This document shows, piece after piece, positions 35,758 to 49,960 of a DNA stretch of 64,000 nucleotides. The notes under the pieces were generated by a model, which had not been told where the DNA came from, did not search any database, and saw only the letters and a program-made list of their open reading frames with translations. The position numbers and the translations under genes are program-made. The stretch is from NCBI RefSeq assembly GCF_030272615.1, contig NC_081409.1:206029546-206093545 (forward strand), read 5' to 3'. The stretch comes from Cryptomeria japonica (lineage: Eukaryota; Streptophyta; Pinopsida; Cupressales; Cupressaceae). Position 1 is the first letter of the stretch, and the number at the start of each line of letters is the position of its first letter.

Positions 35758-38700
35758 CTAAGCTGTAATATCAGCTAATAGGGAAATGAAACCATCTAAA
35801 GTGCTTCCCTCTGGTTGAGTGGATAAGTGGGTAGCTCGGTTGATCTGCTCTTGGACTGATGATAAGTGGGGAATAAATAAGGTCTGAAGAGTCATGATAT
35901 CCATCCTTATTTTGTGCTCTTCATTCTGAAGTTCTAATTGTTGAGCCATAAGAGTTTGTAGCTTGGTATAGAAATTCTGAACATAATCTGGCTCGATGGT
36001 CAATTTATTGGAGAGATCGGTAATCTCTTGTTCAATGACTTCGGTTTTATGCTTGATATCCTTAATAAATAATGAAAATGTATAGATCTTCTGAAATAAA
36101 TAAAGAATATGTTTGAGTTGATGGGAGAACTCAGTAATGAATCCAACAAGCTTGATTTTACCTATAGCAATTGCTTTCTGCACTTCTTCAATCATTTTGG
36201 CAGTTAGCTCTTTGTCTTTCAACTTGCTAAGGTATTCTGATGCGTCTACTCCTAATGCTTCTAATTTAGTGAGTAGTTCATCGAGTTGCATATGGATGGC
36301 AACATCTTTATTCATGGTAGCTTCAAGTAGCATGTCTATCAATAATGCTTTAACCTTCTGAAGTACTCGGTTCTTCTTCTGAATAGCCATTTGTCTTTCT
36401 TGTTCTATTTTGGCTTTACATAGTTCTTCGAATTCAACAAGTGCTTGCCCTTTCAGTTTTGAAATGTCAACATTTGGCAACACAATAGGCTTTGACAGAT
36501 CTACCTTGAAACTATGCTTCTTCAATTTCTTTTCTTTGGATGATGAGGCTTTCGCCATTTGAACGAGAACAGTGGCTTTGGAGGCTTGTTCACCCTCGAT
36601 AGGTTGCTTGGTAGAGGCAACACTTTTGTTGGTTCCCTTAGCCTCTGATGTGTCCTTTGGTGATTCCTTGCTTGGGGTCTCAGTGGCAACATTTTCAGTG
36701 CATGCAGGTGCTTGAGATGTATGTTCCCTTGTAGCCTGAGAAGTAGATTCTCCTTTCGTAGACTGTTGATCCTCTTTGCCTTGATCAGTGTCCTAAGGTT
36801 TCTCGGTTGAAACTTGCTGAGCTACCGGAGGATAGGACTTGACTTGTTCCAAAACTAATTCACTTGATACCAGTTTGACATAGGCATTTCCTTCTATCAT
36901 CTCTTATTCCTGTGCCACAGTGTCCATGACATCCTCATTTTGTTGAATAGTTGAAGCAAGATCTTGCTCGGTAATGTCAACTATTTCTACTTCACCTTGA
37001 GTTTCTTCAGTCTGAATTCTGAAGATTTCTTGCCATTTTTCTTTGGTTTCATTTTCAACTTCAAGGTAAAGTCCATTCATCATTTTCAAGGCTATATGCT
37101 TCACTTAAAAATTTGTCTGGTAGTTTTTCAAATGATTTCTAATATCATCTACCGACATGTCTAGAAAGAGATGTACTAAAACTCTTTCTCTTATCTGCTT
37201 CTCTGAGTCCATAGCATATTTCCATTTGTTGTCAATGTGAGAGTAGAATGCATTTGGAAGAAAGTTACTTACTTCCAAGGGAACTACTCAGAATTTGAGA
37301 AGTGTACATACAATTGACTCTTCTATTTGTGTCTTTTCTTCTTCTGTCTGGGAGTAATATTTAACATACCTTAAAGACCCGCGTCCTCCATATTGTTTCA
37401 ATTTGGCACAAAAGTTGTCAACACTATGGACATCTTCCTTTGTGCTTTTAACAGTCTGAAATTTATTTTTGTCTTCAGATTCTGTGTCACTTGACTCCTT
37501 ATTCAAAATGAGTCTCCTGGTCGACTTTCTATAAGTCTTTGTAACTTTAGGCAATTCAACATTTTTCTGCCTCTTATCGAGTGACACTGCAGATGATCTA
37601 GTGTTAGGTCGTTTCACTGGTGGAGTCGGTGATACCTTAGGTTTATCTTGTTTCATCCTTTTCAATATTTTACCCTTTGGCAACTCGGTGCTCAGAGTGA
37701 TGGCTGCTTCCTGAGCTTCAGATTCTTCCTCAATTGAAAGTTGATCATCTTTCCTACCTGTTGGCTTAGTAGGTGTGGAGGTAGAACCTTCTCCAAATTT
37801 CTCAGTTAAGTCTTTTATCATTTTAGTGGCTTTTCTAGTAGCCTTTGGTACAACTATGCTCATTTTTACCTTCTCTTTTACCTCTTCATAGATACCATAT
37901 CTGATTTCGGTCGAGTGCCTTGGAAGTGTCAGAAAGGCATCTATCTGCTATTGAGAAATATCAAGATCCATCTCATAACCCATGGATGGTAGAGATTGAG
38001 TTCTAGGATCTACTACACTGACATAACAGTAGTCAGTGTCCACTTCAAAACATATATCATCCTTATATTTTTCCACTAACTGAGGTGGGATTCTATACCT
38101 TTTATGCATCTTTTCTTGAAATTTGCTGAAGTAATCATCCATTATCTCATTGAAATTATCACCTAACTGATTGATAAAGTCATTTATTTGATGGGTGATT
38201 GGTTGGCGTAACTCCCAAACTATGTTACCAATTGATGGGAAGAATTTTTGAAAATAGAAAAACATGCACACTAAGAGTGACCCAAACTTTAGTGTGTTTG
38301 CCGAGTTATTCTTCTTAGGTTTCCTTATAGTGTTGAGATTTTCAAATAGGTTTTTCAACAACACTTCGCATAGATCAATCTTCATACCCTTTCTCACAAT
38401 CCTGTAGGCCAAATTTACAACTGTACATGGTACACTGTTTTCTCTTGCCGATTGAAAGAAACAATAACCGATGACTCTAATTGCAAACTTTAGCTCTACA
38501 TCTGTAACATTATTCAATTTAAGACCTCTGCAATCAAACTCAACTCCGATTAAATTTACCAATTCCTTCTGTGAAATCATTTTCTGTACTCGAGCATGGT
38601 CCTATATAGGGTATCCTGTTATTGTGTGAATGATCTCCTTGGTGATTTTGAACGGTTGCTCCTCTAACCACATAATGTCATCATGAACTCTGCTAAATTT

Positions 38701-39045
38701 TTTTTTAACCCATTGGGGTTTGAAAAATCGAGGGTAGGTTAGGGCTTCGGTCAATCCCTTGACTTTGATATGCTCATACTTGCTATCTAGGATTCCAGCG
38801 ATGCATAACTCATCATACATGTCCTTGATCTTGGCATGACCTAGCTCTTCAACATGACACTTAGTGTAGAATCTGACATCTTCAACCAATAGAACCCTAT
38901 CCGGAATAAGAGAAAATGTAGTTTTCTCATTGGGTTCAGATGCAACTTTGGGAGGTAAGGAATACTTTAGTGAGGGCTTCTCAATAGTCTCAACTACAAT
39001 AGGTTTCTGCAACTCAGGAGCTATTTCAAACTTGGATTTTGTACT
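35758..39045 (-). pseudogene. Unknown long ORF B of the 8-kb element, unit 2
   Basis: Same frame and layout as 9184-12483 but with different breaks. The N-terminal part is open from about 39045 to 38602, with a stop near 38602 after IIHTITGYPI. It resumes 38580-37948 (FGSLLVCMFFYFQKFFPS region). The basic middle and second folded part are open 37863-37288. The coiled-coil end is open for 266 codons (36558-35758), the longest intact stretch of this domain in the window. Comparing units shows which stops are recent. No known enzymatic motif is visible. Confidence 0.65.
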
Positions 39046-39545
39046 AACGAAAGAGCTTAAGGTTTTAACTAACCAGAAAATGCTTTTGACTTTGTAAATA
39101 TAATGTAGATGATCACAACTGATATTGACCGGTTAACTGGTTTAAAAATGCGTTTGAGATTGCTGTATAAATACCTTGAAATTCACTTGGGAGATGTTTG
39201 ATCACCTTTGAATCGCTCAGCTCTTCTCTTTGATAATTGGTAAGTGTAAAATGACAGCGCGAAGAACTTTAAGTACACATTTTACCTTATTGGGCTTTGT
39301 GCAGTTAGGTAAGAAAACATTAAATGCACTCGGTTCCACTAAATCGATTAACTTCCTTTTACGCTTTTACTGACTAGACAGGCTTCCTGCACTTACCGAC
39401 TTCTCTGGTACTCCAAAAGACTAGATATAATTTCAAACTTGCTAATGCATCTAAGCTATGCAGATTTTGAAATTAAGTACATGATAAAATAGGAATTGTT
39501 AAGATCTAACCTTGAGAGAATGCAATCCCTTCATACCTTTACTGA

Positions 39546-40899
39546 TTAATTCAAAGTAGATGCACCTAACTCGATAGGTAAGGTGCTTTCTTCATTTTTT
39601 GACTCAATTTCCTTCTTTTTGCAGATTTTCTGTAGTTTGATTTTTATCTCTTCAGTATCTCCTCTGGGTTGATCTTGCAGTTCTTAGCCAAGTGTCCAGC
39701 TTTATGACAATGAAAGCATGCCATTCCAGGATTTCTCCATGATCTTCGGTTGTTCATTCTAAACCTTATCATGCAGTTGGCACTTATATGTCCATATCTT
39801 CCACAACATTCACACCATATCCTTGTATTGTAATCCCATGGTACTGCAGTATACTGTTGGTTAAGATCTGTGTGAGTTCGGTAGCTTCTAGTATTTGCTC
39901 GGTGTGAAGACCTCATATAGTTTTTCTTCTTAAACCAACACTTCCTGGTACTGTGTTCATATCTATTGCAGTTTTTTCAAAACCCCTTGAATTTTGCCTT
40001 CTGAAAATTGCTAGCAGACTTTGTCCTACATTGTTTAGGTGTGTGAGCATACTTATTGCAATTGTAACAATAACCATCAGACCTAGTGACATTCGGTTGC
40101 TTACCTTTTCTGATTTGGCACATGTTGGCAGTATGTCCTTGTTTTCCATAGTAGTTGCAAATATGCTTCTTTCTTTTGATGTTCTCCTTGTTTCCAGCGT
40201 GCTTTGATGATTCCCCTCTCCCGATGGTGTTGATCCCTTTCTCGGTAGAGTTTTTTTCTTTGTAACTGAGTCCTGCATCTTTGTTGGGTCTTCTTATATT
40301 TAGTTGCTCATCCAACATCCTTGATGCTTCATAACTTTTCTTCAGTGTTTGTTTTGATTTCTTCTCTTCTTCAAGTTCATTGGTCAATCTTGATAATTCA
40401 AGTTTCAATGCTTGATTCTCATTTTATTTTAGATTTTCTTCATGATGTGCATAACCCAATTGATTAGAAAGATTATGTTGAATTCTAGTCATCTTGTGAT
40501 TTTATCATTCTTTTCAGACACCAGTGCTTCTAGTTGTTATTTTTTCCTTTCCATGTCTCTTATGTTATCCTCAGCTGTTCTTAATGCATCAATATTTTCT
40601 GTCACCTGTGTGTTGAAATGCTCATGTTCTCTTTTCGTTACTTTTAGCTATTCAGTTAGTGCTTTATTCTTTTCTTTCAGTTCTCCAATCATTTCTTCAG
40701 TCTCTTCTGATATACTGTTCTTAGATGATGTCTCAATTTGTTCCACCAACTCTTGTGAGTCTTGTAAATCATCAAACAACCTTCTTCTGACTTTCACTGA
40801 TCTTTGTATTTGTCTCTGCATGTCTGCAATCACTTGATTAGCATGATCCAATTCTTCTTGGAGATTCACAATTCTGTGTGATTGTTTATAGCCTTCCAT
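39546..40899 (-). pseudogene. Gag-like protein with coiled coil and zinc knuckles, unit 2
   Basis: Begins at ATG 40899 and reads through the coiled coil to 40648, then has stops and a one-base loss near 40490. It resumes in the second frame (40408-39977, and 39916-39644). Knuckles CYNCNKYAHTPKQC, CECCGRYGHISANC and CFHCHKAGHLAKNC are intact. The third has lost its first Cys to a stop (TGA), and the first is CNYYGKQGHTANMC as in unit 1. A base loss near 39675 shifts the end. CECCGRYGH is intact here but interrupted by a stop in unit 1. Confidence 0.75.
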
Positions 40900-40947
40900 T
40901 GATAAGATCTTTCTCTTTAGGCTGTTAAACCCTTTTCCAAGATTGAA

Positions 40948-40959
40948 GCTCTGATACCA
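40948..40959 (-). other. Primer binding site, 8-kb element, unit 2
   Basis: TGGTATCAGAGC on the minus strand, complementary to initiator tRNA-Met, two bases inside the 5' LTR. Confidence 0.9.
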
Positions 40960-40961
40960 AT

Positions 40962-42154
40962 TGTTAGGTCCAACAATGAAAGATAATGTACTAAGAGGGG
41001 AGGGGTGAATCAGTACTTCAAAACTTTTCTTTAAAAACAATCTTACTAATAAACATAAATTGTAAACTGCTGATCTCATAATATAAAGCTAACAAATAAT
41101 TATAGAAATAACATTCATACACATTTCACTCCATAACACAAATATTTTGGTTATGCAGAAACTCTTTGTTAGAGAGAAAAACTACGGTGGGGATGGCACC
41201 CACAACTTCACTACTACAATAATAAAGGTGGCTCGGTTAGAGCTACATGTTTAGCTATTTCTAATAGCTTACCCTGTTAGGAGTATCAAGATCTTTAGAT
41301 CTATCTTGCTAAAGAATTTTTACAACACTTATACAAAATGCTACATGTGGTTAAAGGCTTTACAATTTATAGACTTTGTTAGAGGCTTTTACCTTGTTAA
41401 ATGTTTTTATTACAACTCAAATGATTCAATAAAATCTTTACAAATATCTGCAAATTTACATTTGAAATGTTATAGCAGATTCTATGTGCTCAATATGAAA
41501 TTACCTTGCTCATGGCATACCCCGGTAATTGATAAATCAACTCGGTAAACCATTATGTTTACTCTGTCCCTTAAACCATTCTTTGAAGAGTGTCTTGGTG
41601 ACCTCTGAATATCTCTGTCAGTCATAGCAGTCACAACTCAATGTGTCCTCTTATGATTTTCCTTTTAACTCTTCTATCACACATGTCTCTCATTTTGATT
41701 CTCAAATCACTGTATATAAATAGATCTCTGGGATGGTGATCTGTTCATGCTTCGATCTTACAAACAAGATTCATGGAATGAATAAACATAGATATTATTT
41801 CACTGGATAAACTTCCTCAAAATCATACAAAATTTTGAAGTGCAATTTCCTATGTGATAACAGTTCCCTATTCCTTGATTCTTGTAACACGTTTCCACAT
41901 ATGTGTCCAGGTTCATTGAATTTGGTAACACATTTCTACTCAGTTCAGATTACTCGGTATACCTTCTTTGCTGCTTGGTATACATAGAACGTTACTCGAT
42001 AGACAACTCAGTGTATACTTAACTCTGTGACTCCTTTCTTCTGTAACCGACTACTTTAGTGCTTACCGACTTAATATTTTGGTAGTATTAACTGACTAGA
42101 GTATATAGGATAACTTTGGACATAAAACTAATGACAACTTAGTAAATAATAACA
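40962..42154 (-). repeat. 5' LTR of 8-kb element, unit 2
   Basis: 1193 bases; retains the 40-base block lost from the unit 1 5' LTR. Confidence 0.9.
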
Positions 42155-42226
42155 AGATAGCTCAAAATGATCACACAATAGTATATTCCTTTTTTTTTCA
42201 AAATTTTACCTTTTAAAACTTATAGG

Positions 42227-43083
42227 AGAGTATATCAACACAACTTATCCCTTCAACTAGACAAATATTTTGATAATAATAACAACATAATCTACAAAAC
42301 CATGCAAGCTACTATCTCATCTCCAATATATAAATAAATGTCATCTAAGAAACCGTAAATGATTTCTAACACAACAAACTCAAACCATAAGACAAGTAGT
42401 CAAAATATAAAGGAGACCTCATGACATGTGTCAAAAAGTTAAAACATTTTTTCTTATGAACTTGGTCATTGAACTTCACTAAAAATAAAATTATGCTAGT
42501 AGATGATAAATAATAACTCTCCAAGTTCAAAAAAGATAACCAACTTGTTATTCCTATTATAATGTCAGAGATTCTTCTTAGATATCTTACAAAATTATAA
42601 ATTATCATGGATTTCCTTCTATCTCATGCCATGTCCAATGATGTATTGAAATACAAGTCCTCCCATCTTATGCCTCTTATATCCATATTCATGTGTCCCT
42701 CACTAAGAGTAACCTTAACATCACTTAACCTTAACATTAGATCCATGTGCCCCTCTCTAAGAGTAACCTTTTTTTCTAATAGAACATGACTCTTAATGTT
42801 GACTATTGACTCAAATAATCATAGGTTCCAATTTAACCCTCAAGAACTCTATGTAGGAGTTCTAATTATAATTAAAATATTTTTACAGATGGCTAGTTTT
42901 GGCTGGCAAAAGATTCTCTTCCTAATCACTTTGTTTTCCCCATTATTGCTCTCTTATAATGATCATAATACTCCTAGTATGGTACCCATTCCAAATGCGT
43001 CCAAAATTACAACACATTATACTAATTAAATAATGATATTATTATGATTTTATGATGTATGTGACAACTAGTCCTAATAGATA
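42227..43083. repeat. 1.0-kb segment A, second copy, unit 2 (shortened)
   Basis: Equivalent of 15631-16656 but 857 bases. Blocks near 42690 and 42970 have been lost and a short AAGAGTAACC stretch is repeated, so the copy has been rearranged since duplication. Confidence 0.8.
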
Positions 43084-43178
43084 GCTCAAAATGATCACAC
43101 AATAGTATATTCCTTTTTTTTTTTCAAAATTTTACCTTTTTAAACCTATAGGAACTGATTTTTAAAAAATTGAAGTGG

Positions 43179-43310
<132 letters not shown>

Positions 43311-43464
43311 ATAATTTAATAATTTAATAATTTTTTACCTATATTCCTCTAAAGATAGGTATGTTATTTTTTTAGCACCACCCAAAAATAATTTCTAGTT
43401 TTTATTTCTTCAATTTTTGTTTGTTGTAGTTTTATCTTAGCTTTGTTGCCATTGGTTCGACTTA

Positions 43465-43677
43465 ATGAATCTAGTTGGCCAAAATCTGGAAGAGGTGCCT
43501 ACTGATGATCTCATGAATCTTTTCTTAGGAATCATTGTGTTTTCAACTCATAGGGCCAATGTAAAGTCATCCCCACAACCTAGTCAACATGCTCTAAGTC
43601 AAAGTTTAAATGTCTTGGAGGATGCATGTGCAAATTATAGACGCATAGTTAGAGAAAGGAACTATTTGATAGTCTAG
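43465..43677 (+). other. 70-codon open frame, unknown, unit 2
   Basis: Opens MNLVGQNLEEVPTDDLMNLF and ends ERNYLIV. It is interrupted in units 1 and 3, so it is probably not a functional gene. It could be an exon of a lost gene or element. No family recognised. Confidence 0.3.
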
Positions 43678-44231
43678 CTTAAACATCAAACACTAAGGTT
43701 TGACTTAGTGTATGTTGTCTTATGTTGGCCCATTAAAAAAATCTTGTTCTTGTTTTCTATATCCATTTCTGTTGCCTGTATTTTTCTAAACAATCATATC
43801 TATTAGACTCAACTTCCATGTTTAGTTTGGTGGCATAATAATTTTAGAAGTGGTAGCCTCTTCACAAGATGAGGTGACTTCCTACTTCGCCTTCTGCATG
43901 TTTTTTATTCTGTTTTACAAGCTCGTGCATTTTTAATAAAAGAAATAATCCAAATTCATGAGTATACTTGAATAACTTTTTTTTTAATTCTTATTTATAT
44001 AATAATATTTAATAATCTTATGATATTGATTATCTATAATAAAATGGTTTAATAAATTAATTATTAATTATATTTAAATGGTAAAAAACAAAAGATTATA
44101 CATAATATAAGAAGAATATTAAAAAATATTTTAGAATAATAGAAATGTTTTTAAAAATTAATATTTTAAAATAAACAAATATTATTTATTATGTATAATT
44201 AAATAAATTTAATATATTAATTATTATTTAC
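43678..44231. other. AT-rich non-coding DNA before LINE, unit 2
   Basis: Matches 17120-17674; no feature seen. Confidence 0.6.
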
Positions 44232-46540
44232 ATTTTTTTGGATTAGATATCATAAAAACATTACATATTATCAAGAATGTTTGAGTTTAGCAGTATCAAG
44301 GCACCAAAGGAAGGTGCATACACAAAAAATATACAGTTGACGAGCACCTCCACCTGTGGGAAGATGATTACATTAGATACATCTTAATTATAACGACAAA
44401 AAAACAAAATAGACAGTTCTAGAGGACTAGGAAAATGAGATTTCAGATTTCTGTGCAAAGTTGGCTCCCAATGGAGGGATCCATGCCACCCAACCTAGGT
44501 TTCCATCTTGCCATACTTCCACTCGGCCATCAAGTATGTCTTGTTTGTAGGGGTGTGAGGTGTGCTCATGGAACAGGTGAGCTTCCTCCCGAGAGATCTC
44601 CATGTGTAGTTGTCTACGGTCCATTTGTCTCATGAAGGCCATGAGTGCTTGTTCAAATGCGGCCTTTCTTGGTTCATCTCTCTTTCACGTGAAGCCGTGA
44701 GACAACTCTCGGATGTATACAATGGTGGCACCTTCCTTTATCCATCTATCAAATTTGTCTGAATCCAGCTTTATTACCACAGTGACCTGCATCGAAACAA
44801 TATAAAAAATGATTCTCCTAAGAGACTCAGTGAGGTGCCTGGTGCTATTATTGAAGACATCATCATTAAGGTACTTCCAAATGAGCCAAAGAACTTCTAA
44901 AGAAAAACAAGACCAGAAGATATTTGCAGTTTTCCTACAGCCCTTAATGTAGCCTAAAACAACATTTGTGCTTTCAACAAAATTAGATTCCAGATTAAGG
45001 CCGAACAGACTCCATACTTCTTTTGCAAAGTGACATTAAAAAAAAAAATGTTTCATTGTTTCAGGTACTCTACATATTTTGTAGTTTAGGTGGTTACCCT
45101 CCTTATCTTTTATGGGGAGTTTATTTAACAACAGGCACCAGCCAAAGAATTATTTTTTTGGTTCATTTTGAGCCACCTAGAACCTACCCAACCTATCTTT
45201 CCATTGCTTTGGTTCCCATTTTAGATCCCAACATCTGTTCAGGTGAAGAAAAATGGTATCAGCCTCAGTAACTGAAGCATATATGCATTTGGCTTTAAGG
45301 GAGGGGAGAGGTGTGCCATCAGCCCATTAGAGTGCATAGATGGGGGAGTGGGGGAGAGGAGGGTGAGAGTTGGGAAAAACAGAAACTAAGGCCATTTTAA
45401 GGATGTTATAGGTTCTGCTATGGGAAATCAGGATCTAGAGAATGCAAGTTTCAGCTCCTCCCACGTTCTCATTTGGTCATTCTCCAATATATGATCAAAG
45501 CATTGAATTCCCATATTGTGCCATTTTAGTGCAGAGCAGCCTTGAAGAGCTGCTAATGGCTTCCCATTATGAAATAGATTCCACCATATTGATCTGTTAC
45601 TAGCAATCTGCCCCTGTATACTTCCATTTACTTTGAAGTATGCCAAGTGTTTCACCTACTCCCAAGCTTTCCATAGGGACTTAAAGACCCCAGACCCAGC
45701 TAGGGACACCTCTATCTGTTGAAGAAGAAAGTCAATCATGGGATATCCTTCCATTTCTTGGCTTTCTTAGGGATTGAGGATGAAATATTGTTTCTTATTG
45801 GAATTTTCCATGGCTCATTCCCATCCATGGCCTTGAGAATCCATTTGGAAGCGAGGGCAATGCCTTGTAGTTTGAGATCTTTTAGGCCCATCCCACCATA
45901 AAGCTTATGCATAGTGCATCACTCCCATTCCACTGCATGTTGCTTCTTGGTACCTTTTCATCTGACCATAGGAATTCCCTAATCTATTTTTGGATATGAT
46001 TGAATTGGTAGTTTTTGAAGAGCCAGGCAGAGGAGAAATAGATGTTATATGATGCCAAAATATTTTGACAGACCTGAAATCTTCCAGCCAAAGACAGATA
46101 GTTTCTGTTCCATTTAGGGAGCTTCTTCTCTATCTTATTTCTTACCCATTCCCACATTTCTTTTAAATTTGGAAGGACAGAGAAAGGGATGCCTAGATAT
46201 TTTACAATATGAGTAGGGCCTAGCCAGTTGAGAGAAAATTTTGAAAGCTAGTTCGGGGGGTTGTCATCCCAGCCAAGTAGCCAGAGGCTAGGCAAAATAT
46301 ATCTATATTTTTCAATAGAGCAACAAGGTTTTCTTTCTCGAGTTTAATTAAAATTGCAATGTCATCAGCAAATTAGACATTACAGATTTCCTTTCTGTTA
46401 GGTAAGGATATGCCCCTGACAAGAGGAGTGATAGAGGAGTCTTTAAGTAAGTAGAACATTGCATCAGCAACTAGAACAAATAGGGTTGGGGCTAAGGGAC
46501 ATCCTTGCCTGATAGATCTGGTCAATGTAAAATTAATAGT
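44232..46540 (-). mobile_element. 5'-truncated LINE, uninterrupted copy, unit 2
   Basis: The same LINE as in unit 1 without the 5976-base insertion, so its two parts are contiguous: C-terminal region (44427-44642 open), zinc-binding motif near 45020-45080, post-polymerase region, and the reverse transcriptase start near 46530. More deletions than unit 1 (for example near 46275). An A run at its 3' end is at 44232-44238 (T on the plus strand). It served as the reference for the empty site of the unit 1 insertion at about 44996. Confidence 0.83.
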
Positions 46541-47766
46541 TTATATATACTAATATTAGAGATCATTTAAAGTAATCAAAATATTAAAAAAAACTAATGC
46601 CTAAAAATATAAAATCATTTTTCATGTTTAGTTTGGATAATTTTGAGAGCTCAAATTCATAAGATGTCCATACAAATTCTTCTAGAAACTTACACTTTAT
46701 ATTGTATATAAGAATCATTTTTGACAAGGGGTTTTCACATGATTTGAGAGCTTCAATTTATTTTCCACCATTTATAAAATTTTATTTATTTAATATTTAT
46801 TTTCAACAAGACATGAAATAATTCAATATAATTTATTTTGAATTTTTAGATATAAATAATTAAATAATTTTATATGAATGCTGTATTTATTGATCATTAT
46901 AAATTTCGTGTAATTTACTATTAAATTATATTGTATCATTCTCATATTTTGAAATTCTATTAATTATCTCTTTATTACCATATTATATCATATATTTTTA
47001 ACTAATTGAACTTTATTCTTTATAATGCCATTCATATTTAGTATTGAATTTTATTTACATAGATGAATTTTTTTTTTTTTAATAATCTACTATGATTATT
47101 ATGATTTTAAATATTTTTTAATTTAATATTCTTAATTCTAATTTCAAGGTTACTAAAAAATTTAATTCTAATTGAAAAAATATTAAGGTATTTCACAATA
47201 CAATTAATAAAACTCATACTAAAACAATTTAATCTTAAATTATTAATTATTATATAATTTTAATGTTATTTCATTCTTTTTTCAAACTTCATAAATCTTC
47301 CTCACTCAACAATTATTTTAAATATGAAAAAAAATGATTACATTATATTTTGTAAATAATAAATGAAAATAGATTTTGACATATAAGATAAAACATAAAT
47401 TTTTCATTTCTTAAATAAATTATAAAATTTAAAATAAATTGTAAATTTTGATAATTATTAAATGTGAAATATTTCATTCAAAATGTAAATTTACATGGAT
47501 ATATTAGTCATCTATGACTTATGACTCATATATATTCTGAGAGGTTATGATATGCATTTACTCTATTAGCATTTTTGCATCCATCATATAAATCATCTCA
47601 GCTATTCTATCTCTTTGTTGAACCCAGTGAATAAATAAATGAAATAAAGAGATGAACAATATCAAATAAGAATACTATCAAATTGTTTAAATATGTGACT
47701 AGTACACAAGGAAAACAATAGAAGTTTAAGAACAATATAATAATAATAATAATCTTAATCTTAAAA
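46541..47766. other. AT-rich intergenic DNA between LINE and lyase copy 3
   Basis: Homologous to 25993-27218. No gene seen. Confidence 0.65.
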
Positions 47767-47868
47767 GAGTTCCTCTATCTTAAGCGTTTACAAGCATTAA
47801 ACCTTCTACCATGCAAAGAGCTCCTCTATCTTACGCGTTTACAAACATTAATCCATCTACCATGCAGA
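47767..47868. repeat. 51-base tandem duplication at 3' end of lyase copy 3
   Basis: Period 51 (47767 and 47818), as in unit 2. Its presence in units 2 and 3 but not 1 suggests an ancestral duplication lost in unit 1. Confidence 0.85.
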
Positions 47869-49786
47869 GCTCCAGAACAAGTTTTAACAAGATTAGCAAC
47901 CTTGCTTGTTGGAAGGACAGGAGGATGCTTTGCATGATGCCTATAACGAGGACGATTTAGTTTTCCATAATCAAGGAATTGATGGAATGTAGCACCATTT
48001 AGAAAGAGATCATTAATAGATTGAATTGCAGATGTTGTATCCAAGCTAGAACCATGGGAATGATACCATGGAGTGATCTCCCTTCTTTTCCCAGCATAAA
48101 ACACATTGCTTTCTGAATAAACCTTAGCATGCACTCGTCCTCCAATGGCATAATATTCCCAATTGCTATAGTAATTGTTCACAACATGACAATATCCCCA
48201 CCTACATAGAACATGCAATACGTTAATATGATATTGCTTCATCAGAATTCATGCAAGACTATCAACATAATGACATAGGGTTACATAAAATAACTTCCTG
48301 CCAAAAATAAAATAAAAATGATACCATTGAATGCTTTGAGAAATATATTTTGTTTAATCACCTTTCATCAAAGAAAATCAAATGCCATAGTTATCTTATC
48401 TTACCTGCAATGAGGCATACGTTGTCTTGAATCCTTGAACCAATTTCTATACACTGTAACTCTGAGCTTTTGATCAATGACATCGTTATCTGAAGCTCCC
48501 AACAGCATGTTGAAATTTTTATTAGAAAGGTGACAGTTTGAGATGGTGACATCAGTGGCCCCTTGAACTACAGAAACCAACCCTAATTTGGCATCAAATG
48601 AGGTTACATGATCAACCCATACTTGTCTTGTGCCAGAGAAGATATGAATTGTATCACTCTCTCTTACACCACTGATCTGAAAATTATGAAGAATAACATT
48701 ACGAGCCTCGGGAAGAATCATGGGTTTCCCAGTGAGGATGACTCTAGCACCTCGACCATCAATTGTAGTGTGGCTATAAACCCACATCTGCTTTCGAAGA
48801 GTAATGATCATATCATGGGAGAAAGTGATCCACACTCCATGTCGATGGGACCTGGCAATTTCTACTCCATAGCGCAATGTTCCAGGCTTAGGTTTATCTG
48901 GGTAATCTTCATTGCTGATTACTGTGTAGGATATTCCATTTAAACCACCAGTAACACCCCTTGCGAAACCTATGGCACAACGAGGAAGTCGTTTTCCAGC
49001 ACCACACCTTGTATATGGACATTTTGTACCATCAGATACACAGGAGCCACGGGCTGCAAAATGCATAGTGTGAGCATGTTAAATTGATATTTCATGACAT
49101 TTTTAGTAGATATATTTAAGATATTTATACATTTTTCAACTATATAACATGTACAATACAAACAAACCTTGAAAGAAAAATGGCTGGGATTGGTTACTGT
49201 ATTCAGACGTATCAAATATGTCAATATAGGTTTGTTTCCAGAGATGTTGTAGATCACCAATTAACGCTGTAGTCTTGTCAACATGTTTTGAAGCTTGGTG
49301 TGCAAAGTCCACCAGGGCCTCTGGAACATAAATCTGCCATAAAAGCACAAATTAAACATTAAAAAGAAGATGATAGATTCAATATTGTTAGAATAACAGA
49401 GAAAGAAAAGATTCTTGGATTACATCTTCTGGTAAATAAAGCTCTGAGCAGTTGAACAACGTATCTCTGATTGTATCCAGTCTTTTGATGGCAGGATAAT
49501 AACTGTTATTAAGCACTAGAGTCTGGACCCATGGTGTAGAATCTAGAGCAGTTTCAATGGATAATCTGCATTGCTCAACATAACTGCTGGTATTGTGTGC
49601 CTTCTGCAAGAAGTCCATCACAGTCAGCAGGCTTTCTGCTATGTTTACTTCATACCCATCAATATTAGGCTCATGCTTCGCCTTCATATCTTGAATTGCA
49701 ACATCCTGGGCAATGGATCCCGCAACTGCAAGAAGAAAAACAAGCCCACAGACAATTATTTGTCGCAGGAACTCCATTGTTGACAT
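47826..49786 (-). CDS. Pectate-lyase-like secreted protein, copy 3 (4 exons, 517 aa)
   Basis: Exons 49786-49424, 49333-49168, 49053-48405 and 48201-47826, same lengths and phases as copies 1 and 2. Residue differences from copy 1: K39E, N55T, D69Y, K158I, H478R, Y485H and T495A. None lies in exon 3, which encodes the main lyase core. D69Y removes an acidic residue near Cys73 in the N-terminal extension. Residues 333-337 (LGLVS) and 308-312 (ESDTI) are as in the other copies, so the loss of calcium positions is ancestral. Its promoter is cut off from the common upstream flank by a 2.7-kb insertion starting 175 bases before the ATG. Confidence 0.9.
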
Positions 49787-49838
49787 ATATCAATGAGAAA
49801 TTATGTTCCTGGAAATGAAAATAACATGCTTAGATAGG

Positions 49839-49848
49839 TATATTTATA
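49839..49848 (-). promoter_or_regulatory. TATA box of lyase copy 3
   Basis: TATAAATATA on the minus strand, distal end 62 bases before the ATG at 49786. Retained on the gene side of the 2.7-kb insertion. Confidence 0.55.
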
Positions 49849-49960
49849 CACAAATCTAGCAGTTTAAAGTTTTGACTTTATGTGGGTGTGAAACTTGCAG
49901 GTTTGAAATATTAATTGAAGCTACTTGTTTGTTGTTCCTCATCTTCTATTCTAGGAATAT

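Larger units (their letters stand above)
34134..42154 (-). mobile_element. Non-autonomous LTR retrotransposon, unit 2 copy
   Basis: 8021 bases, the duplicate of 7590-15556, flanked by the same AGATA (34129-34133 and 42155-42159). LTRs are 34134-35326 (3') and 40962-42154 (5'), both 1193 bases. The primer site is at 40948-40959 on the minus strand and the purine tract follows 35326. It carries the same two coding blocks, with its own mutations. Because the target duplication and flanks are shared with unit 1, the insertion predates the split of units 1 and 2. Confidence 0.9.
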